DNA from: Streptomyces caelestis
Lineage (GTDB): Bacteria; Actinomycetota; Actinomycetes; Streptomycetales; Streptomycetaceae
Assembly: GCF_001279005.1 (NCBI RefSeq)
Contig: NZ_LGCN01000029.1
Span: forward strand, 1 to 64,000
Length of the DNA: 64,000 nt
Direction: 5' to 3'
Under the pieces are notes generated by a model, which saw nothing but the letters and a program-made list of their open reading frames with translations, had not been told where the DNA came from and ran no database searches. Made by a program: the position numbers and the translations under genes. Shown piece by piece: positions 35,391 through 44,116 of the stretch. Every line of letters begins with the position of its first letter. Positions within the stretch are counted from its first letter, which is position 1.

Positions 35391-36224
35391 GTGGGCGACG
35401 GTGTGCAGTGGATGGTCGGCGCGGTGACGAGTTCCGGGTGGATGCTGGACGTGCACTTCGCCCGCGGCATCGACGCCGAGGAGCTGGCGGTCCGCATGGG
35501 GGCGCGGCGCGAAGCGGCCGCCGGGCCGATGACCGACGCCGAGACGGAGGACCTCGACGTCGACGGCTACCCCGGGCGCGGGCCGGGCAGCGCCGTGGTC
35601 CGCGTCGGCGAGCACGCCGGCTGGGCGTTCGCCGTCCTCTACGGCCGCTACCACGACCGGCTGGGGGAGGTCTCGCGCGACGGCGTCGAGGCCGTCCACT
35701 ACCACCACAACTCGGAGCACCCGCCCACCACCGTCCTGTACGCGCGCGACGGCCGCACCGTCTGCGGATACGGGCTGGGCGAGGAGCGCGTCCGCTGGGG
35801 CGAGGAACGCGACCGGTTCCTGCCGGACCTGGTGGCCGCCGGAATCCTGAACCCCGACGGGGACACGTACCGCGAGACCGGCGACTACGACCGCATCGAA
35901 CGCAAGCGCCTCGGCCTCGCCGTCTTCGAGGAACGCCTCGGCCTCTCCCTGCCCCGCACCGTGCTCACCGAGGACCGCCTCCCCGTGTACGCGGTCGCGG
36001 GTTCACCGGCGGACGACTTCGAGGAGATCAGCTCCTGGGCCGGGGCCGACGGCAGACCACTGCCGGACCGGCGCCTGGGCCTGATCCCGGCCGGCCTGCG
36101 CAGGGACTACGAGCGGGCCACCGCCCCCCGGTGGCGGGAGCGCGGGGCACACCACCGCGTCGCCGCCCCCACCTTGCGCGCCGAGGCGGTCCTGAAGGCC
36201 CCGGGCCCCGGTACGGAACACTGA
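35391..36224 (+). CDS. Conserved protein, DUF6461-like
   Basis: A 277-residue cytoplasmic protein. The N-terminal half has VQWMVGAVTSSGWMLDVHFARGIDAEELAVRMGARR, GSAVVRVGEHAGWAFAVLYGRYHDR, and HYHHNSEHPPTTVLYARDGRTVCGYGLGEE, which resembles DUF6461-type proteins often found singly in Streptomyces. The second half has RIERKRLGLAVFEERLGLSLPR. No signal peptide or catalytic motif stands out. GTG at 35391 follows AAGGGGAGG. It converges on cebR, whose stop is only four bases away. Confidence 0.65.
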   Translation: MGDGVQWMVGAVTSSGWMLDVHFARGIDAEELAVRMGARREAAAGPMTDAETEDLDVDGYPGRGPGSAVVRVGEHAGWAFAVLYGRYHDRLGEVSRDGVEAVHYHHNSEHPPTTVLYARDGRTVCGYGLGEERVRWGEERDRFLPDLVAAGILNPDGDTYRETGDYDRIERKRLGLAVFEERLGLSLPRTVLTEDRLPVYAVAGSPADDFEEISSWAGADGRPLPDRRLGLIPAGLRRDYERATAPRWRERGAHHRVAAPTLRAEAVLKAPGPGTEH

Positions 36225-36228
36225 GGCG

Positions 36229-37284
36229 TCACGAGGAGGCGCGGCCCACCAGTTCCGTGGCCAGCACCATCTGACGCCGCTCCAGCTCCCGGGACACCGA
36301 CGGACGGCGGTCGGCGACCTCCGCGAGGAGGAGGTCGATCATCGCGCGGCCCATCTCCTCTATCGGCTGGCGCACGCTGGTCAGCGGCGGGTCCATGTGG
36401 CGGGCGATGGCGGAGTCGTCGTAACCGACCAGGGCCACGTCGTCGGGGATGCGGCGGCCCGCGTCGCGCAGGGCGTGCCGGGCGCCGGCCGCGGTGACGT
36501 CCGAGGCGGCGAAGACGGCGTCCAGGTCGGGGCGGCGCTCCAGCAGGGCCGCCATCGCGCGGCGGCCGCCGTCCTCGGAGAAGTCGCCCGGTTCGACCAG
36601 CAGGTCGTCCACCTCGTGGCCCGCGTCGCGCAGGGCGTCGCGGTAGCCGTCGACGCGCCGCTGGGCGCCGTACACGTCGAGGCGGCCGGTGATGTGGGCG
36701 ATGGTGCGCCGGCCCCGGCCGATGAGGTGCTCGACGGCCTGGCGGGCGCCGCCGTAGTTGTCCGAGTCCACGGAGGCGAGCGTCTCGGCGGCCGAGCGGG
36801 GGCCGCTGATCACGGCCGGGATCTCCAGCTGGGACAGCATGTCGGGCAGCGGGTCGTCGGCGTGCACCGAGACCAGCAGCACCCCGTCCACCCGGTGGGC
36901 GGCGAGGTACTCGGCGAGCCGCTGCCGTTCCCGGTCGCTGCCCGCGAAGATCAGCAGCAGCTGCATCTGGGTGTCGGAGAGCGCCGCGCCGACGCCCCGG
37001 AGCATGTCGGAGAAGTACGGTTCGGCGAAGAACCGGGTCTCCGGCTCGGGCACGACGAGGGCGATGGCGTCGGTGCGGTTGGCGGCCAGGGCGCGGGCGG
37101 CCGTGTTCGGGACGTAACCGAGCTCGGCGACCGCGGCCTCCACGGCGGCGCGGGTGGCGTCGCTCACCCGGGGCGAACCGTTGATCACCCGGGAGACCGT
37201 GCCGCGGCCGACGCCGGCGCGCGCGGCCACCTCTTCGAGGGTGGGCCGGCCGCCGCTCCGGCCCCGCGCTCCGTGGCTTGCCAT
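36229..37284 (-). CDS. cebR: LacI-family repressor of cellobiose utilisation
   Basis: A 351-residue regulator. The N-terminal LacI helix-turn-helix and hinge (TLEEVAARAGVGRGTVSRVINGSPRVSDATRAAVEAAVAELGYVPNTAARALA, residues 15-66) precede a periplasmic-binding-type effector domain (DVYGAQRRVDGYRDAL, AVFAASDVTAAGARHALRDAGRRIPDDVALVGYDDSAIARHMDPPLTSVRQP). Divergent from cebE, with the CebR box in between and a second box before bglC. In other Streptomyces cellobiose or cellotriose releases CebR. Orthology is from position and operators. Confidence 0.93.
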   Translation of the reverse strand: MASHGARGRSGGRPTLEEVAARAGVGRGTVSRVINGSPRVSDATRAAVEAAVAELGYVPNTAARALAANRTDAIALVVPEPETRFFAEPYFSDMLRGVGAALSDTQMQLLLIFAGSDRERQRLAEYLAAHRVDGVLLVSVHADDPLPDMLSQLEIPAVISGPRSAAETLASVDSDNYGGARQAVEHLIGRGRRTIAHITGRLDVYGAQRRVDGYRDALRDAGHEVDDLLVEPGDFSEDGGRRAMAALLERRPDLDAVFAASDVTAAGARHALRDAGRRIPDDVALVGYDDSAIARHMDPPLTSVRQPIEEMGRAMIDLLLAEVADRRPSVSRELERRQMVLATELVGRASS

Positions 37285-37495
37285 CGGCTCCGCCTTCCGT
37301 CGTGTGTCACGCTGGCCTGGAATGTAACAGCCCCGCCGGTGACGGCGGCCACCGCCGGGAGGGCGGCGTGCGGACCACGGGCTTTTGGGGGGCGGATCTT
37401 CGGCGTCAAGTTAACAGGCAGATAACTGAAGGCACTTTGCCTCGTCTGTTCCCTTGACACCCCCGCCCGGACCCGCGACTCTTCAACACATCACT

Positions 37496-37513
37496 TGTGG
37501 GAGCGCTCCCACA
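37496..37513. promoter_or_regulatory. CebR operator in the cebR-cebE region
   Basis: TGTGGGAGCGCTCCCACA is a perfect 18-bp palindrome containing the CebR consensus TGGGAGCGCTCCCA. The whole intergenic stretch 37285-37628 holds the divergent cebR and cebE promoters and no gene. The sequence TTGACA at 37454-37459, about 40 bases upstream of the box, may be a cebE -35 element. Confidence 0.93.
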
Positions 37514-37628
37514 GTACCTGACACATACACAACCCGCACGTTCCCCGCCCGAGCCGCAACGCGCAAGATACGGGTCCAACAAAGCCGTTGGCCGGGGGGT
37601 CGGCACGTCAGGGCAACAGGAGGACGCA

Positions 37629-38987
37629 ATGCGAGCACGTACCCTCCCCCTCTCCCGTCAGCGGTCGGGCGGGGGGAAGCCCATCGCCCGTAAGGCGCTG
37701 GCCATCGCGGCCGTGGTGTCGCTGGGCACCGGGCTGCTGGCCGGCTGTGCCGACGACGGCGGTAGCGGCGGTGACGGATCCTCGTCCGACAGCGAGGGCA
37801 AGACCAAGATCACGCTTGGTCTGTTCGGCACCATGGGCTTCCAGGAGGCCGGTCTCTACGCCGAGTACGAGAAGCTGAACCCGGACATCAAGATCGAGCA
37901 GACCGTCATCGAGCGGAACGAGAACTACTACCCCGCGCTGCTCAACCACCTCACCACCAACAGCGGCCTGATGGACGTCCAGGCCATCGAGGTCGCCAAC
38001 ATCGCCGAGGTCGTCAACACCCAGGCGGACAAGTTCGCGGACATGTCCAAGGCCGAGGGCGTGAAGAAGGACGGCTGGCTGCCCTGGAAGTGGGAGCAGG
38101 CCACCAGCAAGGACGGCCAGACCATCGGTCTCGGCACCGACGTCGGCCCGATGGCCATCTGTTACCGCAAGGACCTCTTCGAGAAGGCCGGCCTGCCGAC
38201 CGACCGCGAGGAGGTCGGCAAGCTGTGGGCCGGTGACTGGAAGAAGTTCATCGAGGCCGGTGAGAAGTACAAGAAGGGCGCCGGCGGGGACACCTTCTTC
38301 ATGGACTCCCCCGGTGGTCTGATCAACGCCATCCTCAGCAGTGAGGAGAAGAAGTTCTACGACGAGTCCGGCGAGGTCATCTACAAGACCAACCCGGCCG
38401 TCAAGGACGCCTTCGACCTGACCGCCGAGGCCGCCGAGAAGGGCCTGGTCCAGTCGCAGACGCAGTTCCAGCCGGCCTGGGACACGACCATCGCCAACAG
38501 CAAGTTCGCCACCGTCGCCTGCCCGCCGTGGATGCTCGGCACCATCAAGGGCAAGTCCAAGCCGGACGCCGCCGGCAAGTGGGACGTGGCCGTGGCGCCC
38601 AAGTCCGGCAACTGGGGCGGCTCCTTCCTGGGCGTGCCGAAGAGCGGCAAGAACGTCGAGGAGGCGCAGAAGCTGGTGGCCTGGCTGACCGCGCCCGAGC
38701 AGCAGGCGAAGCTGTTCAAGGTGCAGGGCAGCTTCCCGAGCACCCCGGGCGCGTACGACAGCCCGGAGGTGACCGGCGCGAAGAACGAGATGACCGGTGA
38801 CTCCCCGATCGGCGAGATCTTCTCCGAGGCCGCCAAGCAGATCCCGGTCCAGGTCATCGGCCCGAAGGACCAGATCATCCAGCAGGGTCTGACGGACAAC
38901 GGCGTCATCCTGGTGACCAAGGGCAAGTCCGCCAAGGAGGCCTGGGAGACGGCCACCAAGACCATCGACAACAACCTGGACAAGTGA
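37629..38987 (+). CDS. cebE: Cellobiose/cellotriose-binding lipoprotein
   Basis: A 452-residue sugar-binding protein. The N-terminus has a charged stretch and a hydrophobic segment ending LLAGC, with acylated Cys40. Then come a Gly/Asp/Ser linker and the extracellular solute-binding type 1 fold: KTKITLGLFGTMGFQEAGLYAEYEKLNPDIKIEQ, GTDVGPMAICYRKDLFEKAGLP, and a C-terminal WLTAPEQQAKLFKVQGSFPS. ATG at 37629 follows AGGAGG. It is the first gene of cebEFG. The ATPase that energises this permease (MsiK in Streptomyces) is not present in the window. Confidence 0.95.
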   Translation: MRARTLPLSRQRSGGGKPIARKALAIAAVVSLGTGLLAGCADDGGSGGDGSSSDSEGKTKITLGLFGTMGFQEAGLYAEYEKLNPDIKIEQTVIERNENYYPALLNHLTTNSGLMDVQAIEVANIAEVVNTQADKFADMSKAEGVKKDGWLPWKWEQATSKDGQTIGLGTDVGPMAICYRKDLFEKAGLPTDREEVGKLWAGDWKKFIEAGEKYKKGAGGDTFFMDSPGGLINAILSSEEKKFYDESGEVIYKTNPAVKDAFDLTAEAAEKGLVQSQTQFQPAWDTTIANSKFATVACPPWMLGTIKGKSKPDAAGKWDVAVAPKSGNWGGSFLGVPKSGKNVEEAQKLVAWLTAPEQQAKLFKVQGSFPSTPGAYDSPEVTGAKNEMTGDSPIGEIFSEAAKQIPVQVIGPKDQIIQQGLTDNGVILVTKGKSAKEAWETATKTIDNNLDK

Positions 38988-40006
38988 CCGAGATGGCCAC
39001 CCGCCCCGACACCGCCGCGCTCCCCGTCAAGGGGGGCGCGGCCCCGGGCCGTCCGTCCAAGGGCCCCGCGCCCACGGACAAGGACCAGCGACGCCGGGCC
39101 AAGCTGTCCCGGCGCTGGCAGCGCGACATGCGCTGGAGCCCGTACGCCTTCGTCTCGCCGTTCTTCCTGCTGTTCATCGCCTTCGGCCTGTTCCCGCTGA
39201 TCTACACGGGCTGGGCCTCGCTGCACCAGGTGGAGCTGACCGCCCCGACCGACATGAGCTGGGTCGGGCTGAAGAACTACACCCGGATCTTCGACGACGA
39301 GTTCTTCTGGAACGCCGCGAAGAACACCCTGACCATCGGCATCATCGCGACCGTCCCGCAGCTGCTGATGGCGATGGGCATCGCCCACATCCTCAACTAC
39401 AAGCTGCGCGCCTCGACCTTCTACCGGGTCGCGATGCTCGCCCCGTACGCCACCTCGATCGCCGCCGCCTCCCTGGTGTTCGTGCTGCTGTTCGGCCGTG
39501 ACTACGGCATGATCAACTGGGCGCTGGACTTCGTCGGGATCGACCCGGTCGACTGGCAGGGCGAGAAGTGGCCCTCGCAGTTCGCCGTGTCGTCGATCAT
39601 CATCTGGCGCTGGACCGGCTACAACGCGCTGATCTACCTGGCCGCGATGCAGGCGATCCCGCAGGACCTGTACGAGTCGGCGGCGCTGGACGGCGCCAAC
39701 CGCTGGCAGCAGTTCCTTCACGTGACCCTGCCGGCGCTGCGTCCGACCATCCTGTTCACGGTGGTGGTCTCCACCATCGGCGCCAGCCAGGTCTTCGGCG
39801 AACCGCTGCTGTTCGACGCCAACAAGGGCGCGTCCGGCGGCGCGGAGCACCAGTTCCAGACGCTCGGCCTGTACCTGTACGAGCAGGGCTGGGTGAACCA
39901 GCACCTGGGCCGCGCCTCGGCGATCGCCTGGACGATGTTCATCATCCTGATCGTCATCGGCATCATCAACCAGCTCATCTCGCGCCGGCTGCGCGCCAGC
40001 AGTTAA
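38984..40006 (+). CDS. cebF: Cellobiose ABC transporter permease
   Basis: A 340-residue inner-membrane permease with about six transmembrane helices. FVSPFFLLFIAFGLFPLIYTGWASL is helix 1. The EAA-loop is near AAMQAIPQDLYESAALDGANRWQQFLHVTLPALRP (EAA-x3-G-type motif for the ATPase contact). The C-terminal helix is IAWTMFIILIVIGIINQLI. GTG at 38984 overlaps the end of cebE by four bases. A downstream ATG at 38993 is an alternative start. The N-terminal 35 residues are Pro/Gly/Lys-rich and cytosolic. Confidence 0.94.
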   Translation: MTEMATRPDTAALPVKGGAAPGRPSKGPAPTDKDQRRRAKLSRRWQRDMRWSPYAFVSPFFLLFIAFGLFPLIYTGWASLHQVELTAPTDMSWVGLKNYTRIFDDEFFWNAAKNTLTIGIIATVPQLLMAMGIAHILNYKLRASTFYRVAMLAPYATSIAAASLVFVLLFGRDYGMINWALDFVGIDPVDWQGEKWPSQFAVSSIIIWRWTGYNALIYLAAMQAIPQDLYESAALDGANRWQQFLHVTLPALRPTILFTVVVSTIGASQVFGEPLLFDANKGASGGAEHQFQTLGLYLYEQGWVNQHLGRASAIAWTMFIILIVIGIINQLISRRLRASS

Positions 40007-40018
40007 GGAGTTGTGGCC

Positions 40019-40924
40019 GTGACGACGACTGTGACGCCCCCCGAGACCGCCCCCGCCAAGATGGCGAAGCGTCCGCGCCTGCCGAAGTCGGCGCGGGCCG
40101 GCGGAACGCTGCACGGCGGTCCGCTCGCGTACGCGATCCTGATCGTGTTCACGATCGTGTCGCTGTTCCCGCTGGTGTGGACCGCGATCGCCGCCTCCCG
40201 GGACAACCAGCGGCTGGCGCAGAACCCGCCGCCGTTCTGGTTCGGCTCCAACCTGTTCAAGAACCTGGAGATCGCCTGGAAGGACGCCAACCTCGGTGAG
40301 GCCTTCCTCAACACCACGATCGTGGCGGGCATTTCGGCGGTGACCATCGTCGTGCTGTCGACGATCGCCGGGTTCGCCTTCGCCAAGCTGCGCTTCAAGG
40401 GCCGCAACGCGCTGATGCTGATCGTGATCGGCACGATGATGGTGCCGCCGCAGCTCAGCATCATCCCGCTGTACATGATGGTCGCCAAGCTCGACTGGTC
40501 CGACCAGCTGCAGGCGGTCATCTTCCCGTCGCTGGTGAGCGCCTTCGGCGTGTTCTTCATGCGGCAGTACCTGCTCCAGGCGCTGCCGGACGAGGTGATC
40601 GAGGCCGCCCGGGTGGACGGCGCGAGCAGCTGGCGCGTGGTGTGGCACGTGGTGTTCCCGGCCGCGCGGCCGGCGATGGCCGTGCTGGGCATGCTGATGT
40701 TCGTGCAGACCTGGAACGACTTCCTGTGGCCGTTCCTGGTGCTGACCCAGACCGGCAACCCGACCGTGCAGGTGGCGGTGGCGGGCCTCGGTCGCGGGTA
40801 CACCCCGGACCAGTCCCTGATCATGGCGGGTGCGCTGCTGGGTACGCTGCCCCTGCTGCTGGTCTTCACGATCTTCGGCAAGCAGATCGTGGGCGGCATC
40901 ATGCAGGGCGCCGTCAAGGGCTGA
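40019..40924 (+). CDS. cebG: Cellobiose ABC transporter permease
   Basis: A 301-residue permease with six predicted membrane helices ([22 protein letters not shown] first) and the EAA loop [39 protein letters not shown] at 40019 is chosen because AAGGAG at 40005-40010 is then eight bases upstream; GTG at 40013 would be too close. It lies 12 bases after the cebF stop and pairs with it. Confidence 0.94.
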   Translation: MTTTVTPPETAPAKMAKRPRLPKSARAGGTLHGGPLAYAILIVFTIVSLFPLVWTAIAASRDNQRLAQNPPPFWFGSNLFKNLEIAWKDANLGEAFLNTTIVAGISAVTIVVLSTIAGFAFAKLRFKGRNALMLIVIGTMMVPPQLSIIPLYMMVAKLDWSDQLQAVIFPSLVSAFGVFFMRQYLLQALPDEVIEAARVDGASSWRVVWHVVFPAARPAMAVLGMLMFVQTWNDFLWPFLVLTQTGNPTVQVAVAGLGRGYTPDQSLIMAGALLGTLPLLLVFTIFGKQIVGGIMQGAVKG

Positions 40925-41021
40925 CGCCCGCTTCGCCTTCGTACCCCTGCGGGGGCCGGGTCACCGCCGCCTCGGCCCCTCCCCCTCCTTTTCGTACTCG
41001 TCGGTCTTCCACGACCTCCTA

Positions 41022-41035
41022 TGGGAGCGCTTCCA
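41022..41035 (+). promoter_or_regulatory. CebR operator overlapping the bglC ribosome binding site and start codon
   Basis: TGGGAGCGCTTCCA matches the CebR box with one changed base. Its last A is the first base of the bglC ATG, and its GGGAG is the apparent Shine-Dalgarno. CebR bound here would block transcription through the site. Confidence 0.9.
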
Positions 41036-42474
41036 TGTCTGACTCCGCAACGCCGGCGACCCCGGTGACCTTTCCTCCCGCCTTCCTCTGGGGCGCCGCG
41101 ACCTCCGCGTACCAGATCGAGGGGGCGGTGCGGGAGGACGGGCGCACGCCTTCCATCTGGGACACCTTCAGCCACACGCCCGGCAAGACCATCGGCGGCG
41201 ACACCGGTGACATCGCTGTCGACCACTACCACCGCTACCGCGACGACGTGGCGCTGATGGCGGACCTGAACCTGAACGCCTACCGCTTCTCCGTCTCCTG
41301 GTCGCGGGTGCAGCCGACCGGCCGCGGCCCCGCCGTGCAGCGCGGTCTGGACTTCTACCGCAAGCTGGTCGACGAGCTGCTGGCGAAGGGCATCAAGCCG
41401 GCCGTCACCCTCTACCACTGGGACCTGCCGCAGGAGCTGGAGGACGCGGGCGGCTGGCCGGAGCGCGACACCGCGTACCGCTTCGCGGAGTACGCGCAGA
41501 TCGTCGGCGAGGCGCTCGGCGACCGCGTGGAGAACTGGATCACGCTCAACGAGCCCTGGTGCAGCGCCTTCCTGGGGTACGCCTCCGGGGTGCACGCCCC
41601 CGGCCGCACCGACCCGGCGGCCGCGCTGAAGGCCGCCCACCACCTGAACCTGGCGCACGGCCTGGGCGCCAAGGCGCTGCGCTCGGTGATGCCGGCCCGC
41701 AACTCGATCGCGATCAGCCTCAACTCCTCCGTGGTCCGGCCCCTCTCGCCGAGCGACCCGGCGGACGTGGCGGCGGCGCGCAAGATCGACGACCTGTCCG
41801 GCGGCATCTTCCACGGCCCGATCATGCACGGCGCCTACCCGGAGACGCTGCTGGAGGCGACCTCGTCGCTCACCGACTGGTCGTTCGTCCTCGACGGCGA
41901 CCTGGACCTGATCCACCAGCCGCTGGACGCGCTCGGCCTCAACTACTACACGCCCACCCTGGTGTCGGCGGCGGACCCGGACGCGAAGGGCCCGCGGGCC
42001 GACGGTCACGGGGCGAGCGAGCACTCGCCGTGGCCCGCCGCGGACGACGTCGCCTTCCACCAGTCGCCGGGCGAGCAGACCGAGATGGGCTGGTCCGTCG
42101 ACCCGACGGGCCTGCACGAGCTGATCATGCGCTACAACCGTGAGGCGCCCGGACTGCCGATCTACATCACCGAGAACGGCGCGGCCTTCGACGACAAGCC
42201 GGACGCCGACGGCACGGTGCACGACCCGGAGCGCGTCGCCTACCTGCACGGGCACCTCTCGGCGGTGCGGCGGGCCATCGCCGACGGCGCGGACGTGCGC
42301 GGCTACTTCCTGTGGTCCCTGCTGGACAACTTCGAGTGGGCGTACGGCTACGACAAGCGCTTCGGCGCGGTGTACGTCGACTACGTGACCCAGCAGCGGA
42401 CCCCGAAGTCCAGCGCCCTGTGGTACGCGCGGGCCGCGAAGTCGGGGACGCTTCCGGAGCCGGAGAACATCTGA
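41035..42474 (+). CDS. bglC: Beta-glucosidase, family GH1
   Basis: A 479-residue cytoplasmic enzyme hydrolysing imported cellobiose. GH1 signatures: [16 protein letters not shown] at the N-terminus, [14 protein letters not shown] with acid/base Glu173, and [12 protein letters not shown] with nucleophile Glu380; the sugar-binding Trp/Glu motif [11 protein letters not shown] is present. No signal peptide, as expected for hydrolysis after transport. It is separated from cebG by 110 bases that include the CebR box. Followed by a strong U-tract terminator. Confidence 0.95.
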   Translation: MSDSATPATPVTFPPAFLWGAATSAYQIEGAVREDGRTPSIWDTFSHTPGKTIGGDTGDIAVDHYHRYRDDVALMADLNLNAYRFSVSWSRVQPTGRGPAVQRGLDFYRKLVDELLAKGIKPAVTLYHWDLPQELEDAGGWPERDTAYRFAEYAQIVGEALGDRVENWITLNEPWCSAFLGYASGVHAPGRTDPAAALKAAHHLNLAHGLGAKALRSVMPARNSIAISLNSSVVRPLSPSDPADVAAARKIDDLSGGIFHGPIMHGAYPETLLEATSSLTDWSFVLDGDLDLIHQPLDALGLNYYTPTLVSAADPDAKGPRADGHGASEHSPWPAADDVAFHQSPGEQTEMGWSVDPTGLHELIMRYNREAPGLPIYITENGAAFDDKPDADGTVHDPERVAYLHGHLSAVRRAIADGADVRGYFLWSLLDNFEWAYGYDKRFGAVYVDYVTQQRTPKSSALWYARAAKSGTLPEPENI

Positions 42475-42515
42475 CCGACTCCGGCTCCGGAGGACGGGGG
42501 AGCGGGGGACGGGGG

Positions 42516-42555
42516 CGGGGCGCGGCACTCCGGGGGAGTGCCGCGCCCCGTTTTT
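42516..42555. terminator. Intrinsic terminator with U-tract after bglC
   Basis: A perfect 15-bp stem (CGGGGCGCGGCACTC and its complement) with a 5-base loop is followed by TTTTT. It serves bglC and lies 23 bases from the end of the convergent chitinase gene. Confidence 0.92.
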
Positions 42556-42577
42556 CCACGAGCTCTCCGCGAGCGCC

Positions 42578-44008
42578 TCACTCGTAGGCGGCGAACGCCT
42601 TCGTGAAGGCGAACCCGTCCTGGAGGATCGAGCTGCAGGTGGGGTCGGCGGCGGGCTTGGCGCCGCCGGGGCACTGCCGGTCGCGGGCGCCGGACCACAT
42701 GGACAGCCGGCCCAGGCCCTTGGACCGGGCGAAGTCCACCAGCTGGGTGGCGTCGTCGACCTCGAAGACCTCGGTGACGACGTCGTTGACGCCGATCATC
42801 GGGGTGACGGCGACCGTCTTCCAGGCGTCGGCGTCGCTCAGTGCGAGGACGCCCTTGAGCTGGGCCTGGGTGGCGGTGGCGGCCTGCTCGGCGTAGGCGC
42901 CCATGTCGTCGCTGTAGGCGGGGCCGTAGTCCATCGCCATGATGTTGACGGCGTCGATCCGTACGCCGTTCTCCTTCGCGTCGGCGAGGAGGTTCACGCC
43001 GTCCTGGGTGAGGCCCTCCGGCATCACCGGGAGGGTGAAGGAGACGTCGAGGTCCGGGTGGGCCTTCTGGAGCTTCGCGATCGCCCGGGCGCGGCGGGTG
43101 TTGGCCGCCGCGTTCGGCAGGGCGCCGCCCTCGACGTCGAAGTCGACCTTGGTGAGGTCGTAGGCGTTCACGACCTTCTCGTACGCCGCGGCCAGCGCGT
43201 CCGCCGAGGCGCAGGTGGTGCCCAGTTCGGAGCCGGCCGCGCCGCCGAAGGAGACCCGGACGTCGCCGCCCTTGGCGCGCAGCGCGCCGATCTGCCCCGC
43301 CACCGCGTTGTCGCCGAGGCCGCTGACGCCGCCCCACCTGGGGGTGCAGCCGCCGCCGTCGGTGACGAAGGCGAGGTTGTACTCCTTCACGCCGGTCGCC
43401 TCGGCGCTCGCGACCAGGTCGAAGGCGGGGAAGAGGGAGGTGTCGACGTAGGGCGCGAAACCGGCGGTGGTGCCGGTGCCGGTGCTCCCGGTGGGCCCGG
43501 CGGTCGGCTCCTCGGTGGGGGTCGGCCGGGTGGTGGGGGCGGGGGCGTCGGTGGGACGGCCGCTGGGTTCGGGGGTGGGGGCGGTGTCCGTGCCGCACGC
43601 GGCGCCGTCGGCCAGGCAGCCGGTCGGGTCGCCGTCGCCCTTGGCGACGAAGCCGACGGTGACGGACTCGCCGGCGGCCAGGCCGTCGGTGTCCCACGCC
43701 GCCGGCCGGACGGTGACGTGCCGGCCGCTGACACCGGCCTCGGCGTTCCACAGCGAGCCGAGCTCGGTGCCGGCGGGCAGGTCGAACTCCAGCTTCCAGT
43801 CCCGGTCGCGCTCGCCGCTGTCGTTGGTCACCACGTACTGGGCGGTGTAGCCGGTCGACCACTCGCTGGTCCTGGTGTACGCCGCGCCGACGCCGGCCGC
43901 CTGGGCGGTGCCGGTGAACAGGAACGCGCCGCCGCCGGCCACGGCCGCGGCGGTCGCCGCGCCGATCGCCTTGTTCCTGCCGCTGACCCTGCGCCGGTGC
44001 GTGCTCAT
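42578..44008 (-). CDS. Secreted chitinase: CBM2 plus GH18
   Basis: A 476-residue exported glycosidase. The signal peptide spans residues 1-37 (RRRVSGRNKAIG, hydrophobic core, AQA). CBM2 occupies about 38-150 (TSEWSTGYTAQYVVTNDSGERDRDWKLEFDLPAG, a Trp/Cys pattern for cellulose/chitin binding). A Pro/Thr-rich linker with DGSGRP-like repeats follows. The GH18 catalytic domain runs from about 188 (FAPYVDTSLFPAFDLV) with KVDFDVEGG, the DxxDxDxE-like motif: catalytic Glu and two Asp are kept and the first Asp is Thr, as in one Streptomyces branch. Located below a histidine kinase/response regulator pair that may control it, 108 bp apart. Confidence 0.92.
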   Translation of the reverse strand: MSTHRRRVSGRNKAIGAATAAAVAGGGAFLFTGTAQAAGVGAAYTRTSEWSTGYTAQYVVTNDSGERDRDWKLEFDLPAGTELGSLWNAEAGVSGRHVTVRPAAWDTDGLAAGESVTVGFVAKGDGDPTGCLADGAACGTDTAPTPEPSGRPTDAPAPTTRPTPTEEPTAGPTGSTGTGTTAGFAPYVDTSLFPAFDLVASAEATGVKEYNLAFVTDGGGCTPRWGGVSGLGDNAVAGQIGALRAKGGDVRVSFGGAAGSELGTTCASADALAAAYEKVVNAYDLTKVDFDVEGGALPNAAANTRRARAIAKLQKAHPDLDVSFTLPVMPEGLTQDGVNLLADAKENGVRIDAVNIMAMDYGPAYSDDMGAYAEQAATATQAQLKGVLALSDADAWKTVAVTPMIGVNDVVTEVFEVDDATQLVDFARSKGLGRLSMWSGARDRQCPGGAKPAADPTCSSILQDGFAFTKAFAAYE

Positions 44009-44116
44009 CGCGTGCCTGCCTTCGTTGCCGTTCGAGGGGGGTGCGGCAGCACGCTAGCGAGCCGGATCCGGACAAATGCCCTGATCCGGAAGGTCGTCGG
44101 GGATCTTAGGGTGCGC

